From Selaginella tamariscina (Eukaryota; Streptophyta; Lycopodiopsida; Selaginellales; Selaginellaceae), in the NCBI GenBank assembly GCA_003024785.1, contig PUQB01000025.1, forward strand, positions 744,001 through 808,000: a stretch of DNA of 64,000 bases. Reading direction: 5' to 3'. The notes beneath the pieces were generated by a model. That model made no database searches, was not told where the DNA came from, and saw only the letters and a program-made list of their open reading frames with translations. The translations under genes and the position numbers were made by a program. Within the stretch, counting starts at the first letter, position 1. The number at the start of each line of letters is the position of its first letter. Below, piece after piece: positions 59,261 through 64,000 of the stretch.

Positions 59261-60250
59261 AACATAAACCGGGGTTCAACGGCCTAGTGCCATGTAAGTT
59301 TAGAATTTAAGTAGTTGTTATATACCAAAAGTGCCACATCTAGGTGGTCGTTATATTTGGTACAGTGTATTTAGTTTAAAATTACATACGATGTATTTTA
59401 ATTCATTATACACTTCATTATGAAAATATTAAATATAAAAACTTTATTATTAGAACTGCAAAAGTTCTAGTGTATATTTATATTCTGTATACAAGCGCAT
59501 ATGAAGTAAAACACAGCAGGAAGTACTTTGGGGAGAATGTAGATATGTAATATACTTGAATATTAACACGCTTATGTTTGACGCAGTGTGATCCTATACA
59601 GATTTTATTATTAAAAGTTTAAGAAATTGAATATCTTCACCGTTGTGCATAAACGAAATTTTATAAAAACCTATAATTGTAATGCCCTAATTAGGTTACC
59701 GTCAGCTAATATACTTTGGATATGCTGCTAACAAAGACGTTTACCTCGTTTTTTACCTCTTCCTTATGACATGATGTAATACGTTTAGGGCTTATGCATT
59801 GTGTACTGATGATAACGTGGCATGCCACCTAAGCATGAGTGGCTAGTCACTGTTTTAATTAGTATTAATCTTAAAATGTAAAAAAAATTAGCCAGATAAA
59901 TATAGTAATTAACATATTTAATTTTCTCAAATGTGAGAAAATGTGAATGTACATGCATGTGTATGTGTGTGTATCTATGGCATATATTAATGGAGATTAA
60001 GTGCAAAATCACACATTTTTATTTTTTTATTTATATATTTGCCCTCAAATTGAAAGAGCAAGATATATATTTAGAATGTTAGATATTATTCAATTACAAA
60101 ACCCTGGTTATATACAGAGACCTTGCCATGTGGCACACATGCGACACTTGGCGTTGACACATGGGGGGTTAGATCAACACCCATGTGTCACTACGCATGT
60201 GTGTATATACACATGCGTATATACAGTATGTTACATAATTATAGTATCTT
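59260..60250. other. AT-rich spacer, unit III
   Basis: Counterpart of 2800-3815 and 24540-25660. No gene seen. Confidence 0.6.
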
Positions 60251-60259
60251 ATATTACCT

Positions 60260-63200
60260 CCCCTCTGCGGCTGTGTAGATGGTGATGGATCTGATGGTTC
60301 TAAGATCCATGTGAACTGGGCCATCTAAGGTATGACCGAATGTATTTAACGAGTCTCGAATGACAAACCGTTTCATTCGAACTACGTGAACTATCTCATC
60401 AACCTCATGAGATCCCATGAACTGTACTTGATACACTAAAGACCAACTTTTCGGAGTAACTCGGCAAGGACCAAGCCACTTATGTAATAAACTAGTTGCA
60501 CAGCCCAGGCAGTCAGCTTGGGAAAACGTACTAGTACTAAGTCACGGTCAGCATAGTCTGGTGGAATTTGATGTCGTGCATTGTAAAAAGATTGTTGCCG
60601 TATTTGAGCTCGACCAAGATGTCAGCAGACTTTGCACGCAGAAGAGGCAAGACAACATCCAAATGTCAAGCCCACATTTTCGCATCTTCGGCACATGGCC
60701 GATTCGATGATAATCCCAATTCACTAGGCAACTTAGGATCATATCCATACAATGCCTTGAATAGAGAGATACCAATCGAATTCTGAATGCCTGTTACATA
60801 AGCAAATCTCCAAGCATCACAAATATTAATCCAGTCAGTGTGATGTGAAAGTCACATACTTCGAAATCATATCCTTGAAGGTCCAATTCAATCGCTCACA
60901 CCAAACCATTAGTTTTGGTGATGATGGAGAGGCAAATGAGTGTTTTACCCCTAACCTCTCTCACACAACACTCAGAATACCTTTGCAATGAAAGCGGAGC
61001 CATTATCTGATAACATATTGCTCTGGACAAGAATGTTGCAAAACCACATTATCGAACAAAAACAAAGCTGTTGACATGGCAGTTGCATCCGGAAGAGCAC
61101 CAACCTCCACCTAACGAGTTAAATAATCAAATATGACAATGATGTATTGGTTACCTTGAAAAGAATGTAGAAAAGGTTCCATTAAATCCACTGCAATTAA
61201 CTCAAAAGGGCGAGAGACATTGATGGATTCTAACACCCCATGGCCGAGTTGTAGAGGAATTTCGAGTTTGACAAATGGGACAACTCTGAATATACCTAAT
61301 CACATAACCACGCATGCTAGGCCAATAAACGGAGCTTCTCGAACACTTGTTGGTGACCAAGATGACCTCCAACAATAGGCGAATCATGATATGTTTGAAG
61401 AAGGTGTGGAACATATGTAGAGGGCACTGCCAAACGCCATCTATCTTTTGGATTTGTCCCAATAAAATACAATAAACCATCCTGAAGTCGAAACTTAGCA
61501 TAATATTGTCGAAACCGAGGTTCGGAAGAAGAATTTGCAAAACATCTCGTAATTGCCTCGTCCACGGTTCATGTTTTTGGGCATCCTGCCACTATTCAAA
61601 GGATGGTAAGTCAGCATCAAATACTTGAGGGGCTTGTATCAAATCAAACACTGCAGTGACTGCATGAACAGGTAAAGTGGAATCAGAAAGGGGTGCTCGA
61701 GAAAGTGCATCCGCATCACAATTGTTTGCCAGGCCTGTGCACCACCTTAAAGTTATATGCTTGGAGACGTAATGCCCATTTGGCTACACAACCCACTAAA
61801 TTCTTTCGTTTTAATAAGGAGGTGACAGCAGCATGATCACACTCCAAAAATGTTTCACTCCCATGTAAGTAGGCATGAAATTGTTCAAACCCCAAACAGC
61901 AACAAGGCATTCTTTTTCAATAGTGGAATAATTCCGCTCAGCCGGCTCGAGTACTCGACTAATGTAAGCCACCGGGTGTCGAATTGAAGGATTTACAACA
62001 TCAATTTACATTAACACACCACCAATATCAACATCTAAGGCATCTACTTGTAAAATAAACGGACGAGTAAAATCTGGGTATTGAAGCAATGGTGGAGTTG
62101 TTAGGAACTCTTTTAACTAGTCAAATGCCTGTTGACACCTGCGAGTCCACCTGAAAGGTACCTGTGGATGAACTAACTCCCAAAGAGGGGCAGTTTGATT
62201 AGTGAGATGATCGACGAATCGACCCAAGTACTGCACCTTGCACAAGAAATGCTGGATTCCTGTACTGTACGGGACGAGGGAACTCTTGAACAGCTCGCAA
62301 CTTCATTGAATCCACCTGTAAACCCTCTCGAGATATATGATAATCCAAGTAAGTGGTGTCGATCGAACCAAACACACACTTTTTAAGTTTCAACTTCAGG
62401 CCAACTTCTCGAAATCGATCAAGAACGCGTCGTACATCACGAATGTGATCCTCCCAAGAATCATACCCATGAATGAGCACATCGTTAATAAAATCGGCAG
62501 TGATATCAGGCATATCTGAAAGAAGCTCATCCATCATGCGTTAAAAGGTGGCAGGAGCTGAAGTCAATCCAAAAGGCATGACTAAAAACTTGTAAAGACC
62601 AAATGGTGTTCGAAAGGCCGTTTTTGGAATATCCTCCTCAGCCATAGGAACTTGCCAATATCCTGATGCCAAATTCAACTTAGTAAACCATCGACTCTGA
62701 CCTAAACAATCTAATAAATCGGCAGAGTTTGGAAGTGGATAAACATCTTTGATGGTAACATTGTTAAGAGGTCGGTTCAGGCTTGGGAACCAAATGAGGT
62801 TCACATGCCCATGGACTCCGTGATGGACGACACACCCACTTACCGATCATATCTGTAACAGCTGTTCGCATGGCTGATAACTCTTTTGGTGACTTGCGTT
62901 GAACCGGGACTTTGAAAGGCTTTGCATTGCCTGTGGGTATACAGTGTCGAGTCTTCACACGTGCACCTTGGGACAGATCAAATTTGAATAAACTTGCATA
63001 CTACTGCTTAAGTTGTTCAATGCATTGTGCTCAATACTCAAGTGACGGATCCGACATTTGAACCTGTTGAGATGAACACCATTCAAAGACCGGAATCAAA
63101 AGAGTTTATGCGTGATACAAACAGCAATAAGCTTATTTAAACGTAAAGGAATAGACTGCAGAGACACAGACTCCAAACGTAATACAGGAGGAGAGAATGA

Positions 63201-63450
63201 AAAAACACATACCTTTCGACTACTTTAACCAATCACATCCCAGAATAATGTCAAAGACCTGGGAACGGACAACCCTAAGAGACCCAGAGGGAAACTTACA
63301 ATTGTCACCCAAAACCAGCATAGTCAAAGTGGTGTAATGTGATATTGCACGAGACTACCCATTACCATATAAAATGTGCAAGACCTTATATGCACGTCTT
63401 AAGGGTCGATGTATACAAGGAAGGAAACTTCCCATAAATGTGCGTGGATA
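60260..63450 (-). mobile_element. Ty3/gypsy retrotransposon fossil, unit III
   Basis: Third copy of the same fossil. Reverse transcriptase lies at about 62960-62200 (ASGYWQVPMAEEDIP, GLTSAPATF), RNase H at about 62100-61700, the integrase H2C2 region at about 61560-61280 and the integrase core beyond. It is broken in many places, without LTRs, and shares its position with the unit I and II copies. Confidence 0.85.
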
Positions 63451-63608
63451 TGTGTGCAGTAGAGTTTTAACAAGGTAACACACAATGCATTCTAGAATAA
63501 GGCAAGAGGTGTACGTAGGCGTGTGTGAAGATGTATGGATTAGTAGCAGGAGGTAACACAGGATGTATCTGAGAAGGATGTATGGAGTAGCTGAAATTCT
63601 CAGCGAGC

Positions 63609-63783
63609 ATGAAAGTGTTATGGGATTGGCAAGGTAACACTGTCCTGCTCATGTTGCTCATAGTTTCTTTCATCCATTCAACTCCAGCAGCAAAAGAACA
63701 TGAATACAGACTGGATTTGAATGAGCTCCATTTGGACAGTACGGATAGGATGAACAGGTTTAGTGGGGATTGGCTTTATAAAG
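63609..63783 (+). pseudogene. SPRY-domain membrane protein gene, unit III, 5' end only
   Basis: Starts MKVLWDWQGNTVLLMLLIVS, as in unit I, and keeps the STPAAKEHEY stretch that unit II lost. It ends after FSGDWLYK, where unrelated GC-rich sequence begins. Only the signal peptide and the first ~55 residues remain in the window. Confidence 0.75.
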
Positions 63784-64000
63784 AGTCCCGACAAAAAGAG
63801 GGCTTCCGGGCTTGGACCCGGAATATTCTAAAGAATCTACCAGAATATTCTTAGAATATTCCTAAATATTCTTAGAATTTAGGATTTTGGCTCAGTCGGC
63901 AATTAACAACAAAAAATATTTAAATCATAGCCATGTTTATACTGTATTATTAAAGTTTTATTTCAACACCAAAGAGTACAATTCAACACTTGTCACTTCT
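63784..64000. mobile_element. Left end of another insertion resembling element 2
   Basis: Begins AGTCCCGAC, then GGCTTCCGGGCTTGG and CCCGGAATATTC, followed by repeated GAATATTC palindromes and TCAGTCGGCAATT. Element 2 at 19462 begins AGTGCCGCC, then GGCTTGGGGCCC and GGGCTCGAATATTC, with GAATATTC repeats and GGTCGGCAGTATT. The same order of motifs suggests one family. The rest lies beyond the window. Confidence 0.45.

Larger units (their letters stand above)
58385..63783 (+). repeat. Segmental duplication, unit III (truncated)
   Basis: Repeats the order PPR fragment, spacer, Ty3/gypsy fossil, SPRY exon 1, matching 1930-7290. It is interrupted inside SPRY exon 1 at 63783 by a GC-rich sequence. 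Confidence 0.9.

Overview
The window looks like a repeat-rich plant nuclear contig, most like a lycophyte such as Selaginella. The pointers are PPR fragments of the 'YGKCGSLGEAR' style, a CRINKLY4-type receptor kinase, very short (50-60 nt) GT-AG introns in some genes, and plant telomere-type CCCTAAA repeats. Assignment to genus is inference; no search was run. No rRNA or tRNA gene, CRISPR array or prokaryotic operon was seen, though RNA genes were not searched exhaustively.

The backbone is a tandem segmental duplication with a period of about 16-17 kb. Unit I is ~1930-19461, unit II starts ~19300 and resumes at ~24394 to ~58390, and unit III is ~58385-63783. Each unit carries, in order, a broken PPR fragment, an AT-rich spacer, a minus-strand Ty3/gypsy fossil, a multi-exon SPRY membrane-protein gene, a CRINKLY4-like receptor kinase, a long AT-rich microsatellite stretch, remnants of an unrecognised multi-exon gene, and a minus-strand integrase-domain remnant. 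Unit III is cut inside SPRY exon 1. The copies carry different small indels, so no copy of the kinase or SPRY gene is cleanly intact.

Three later insertions interrupt unit II. (a) 19462-24393 carries a minus-strand gene with a ParB/Srx-like motif and a permuted N4/N6 DNA-methylase-like fold, preceded by a tandem array of exon-like hairpin repeats. (b) 37488-52410 is a 14.9-kb element with ~28-bp terminal inverted repeats and a TTAA target duplication; unit I supplies the empty site. (c) 53712-57619 is a broken Ty1/copia retrotransposon. The 3' end of a second copy of element (b) opens the window (1-1847), and an end resembling element (a) begins at 63784.

Element (b) is the most interesting object. 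It holds a divergent pair of genes: a decayed transposase-like gene with the GHTHEDID-type signature (DUF7869-like), and a ParB-like plus degenerate-methylase gene. A third gene encodes an FCP1/SCP-type HAD-fold phosphatase with an altered catalytic motif. Large arrays of an 18-bp perfect palindrome, GGCGGGATTAATCCCGCC, occupy what look like the first introns of both divergent genes, and one degenerate copy lies in an internal intron of the ParB-like gene. One array is itself a ~300-bp inverted repeat of palindromes spaced ~36-45 bp apart. The pairing of a ParB-like protein with palindromic arrays in two different elements suggests a self-recognition, partition or regulatory system carried by a DNA transposon. 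That function is inference.
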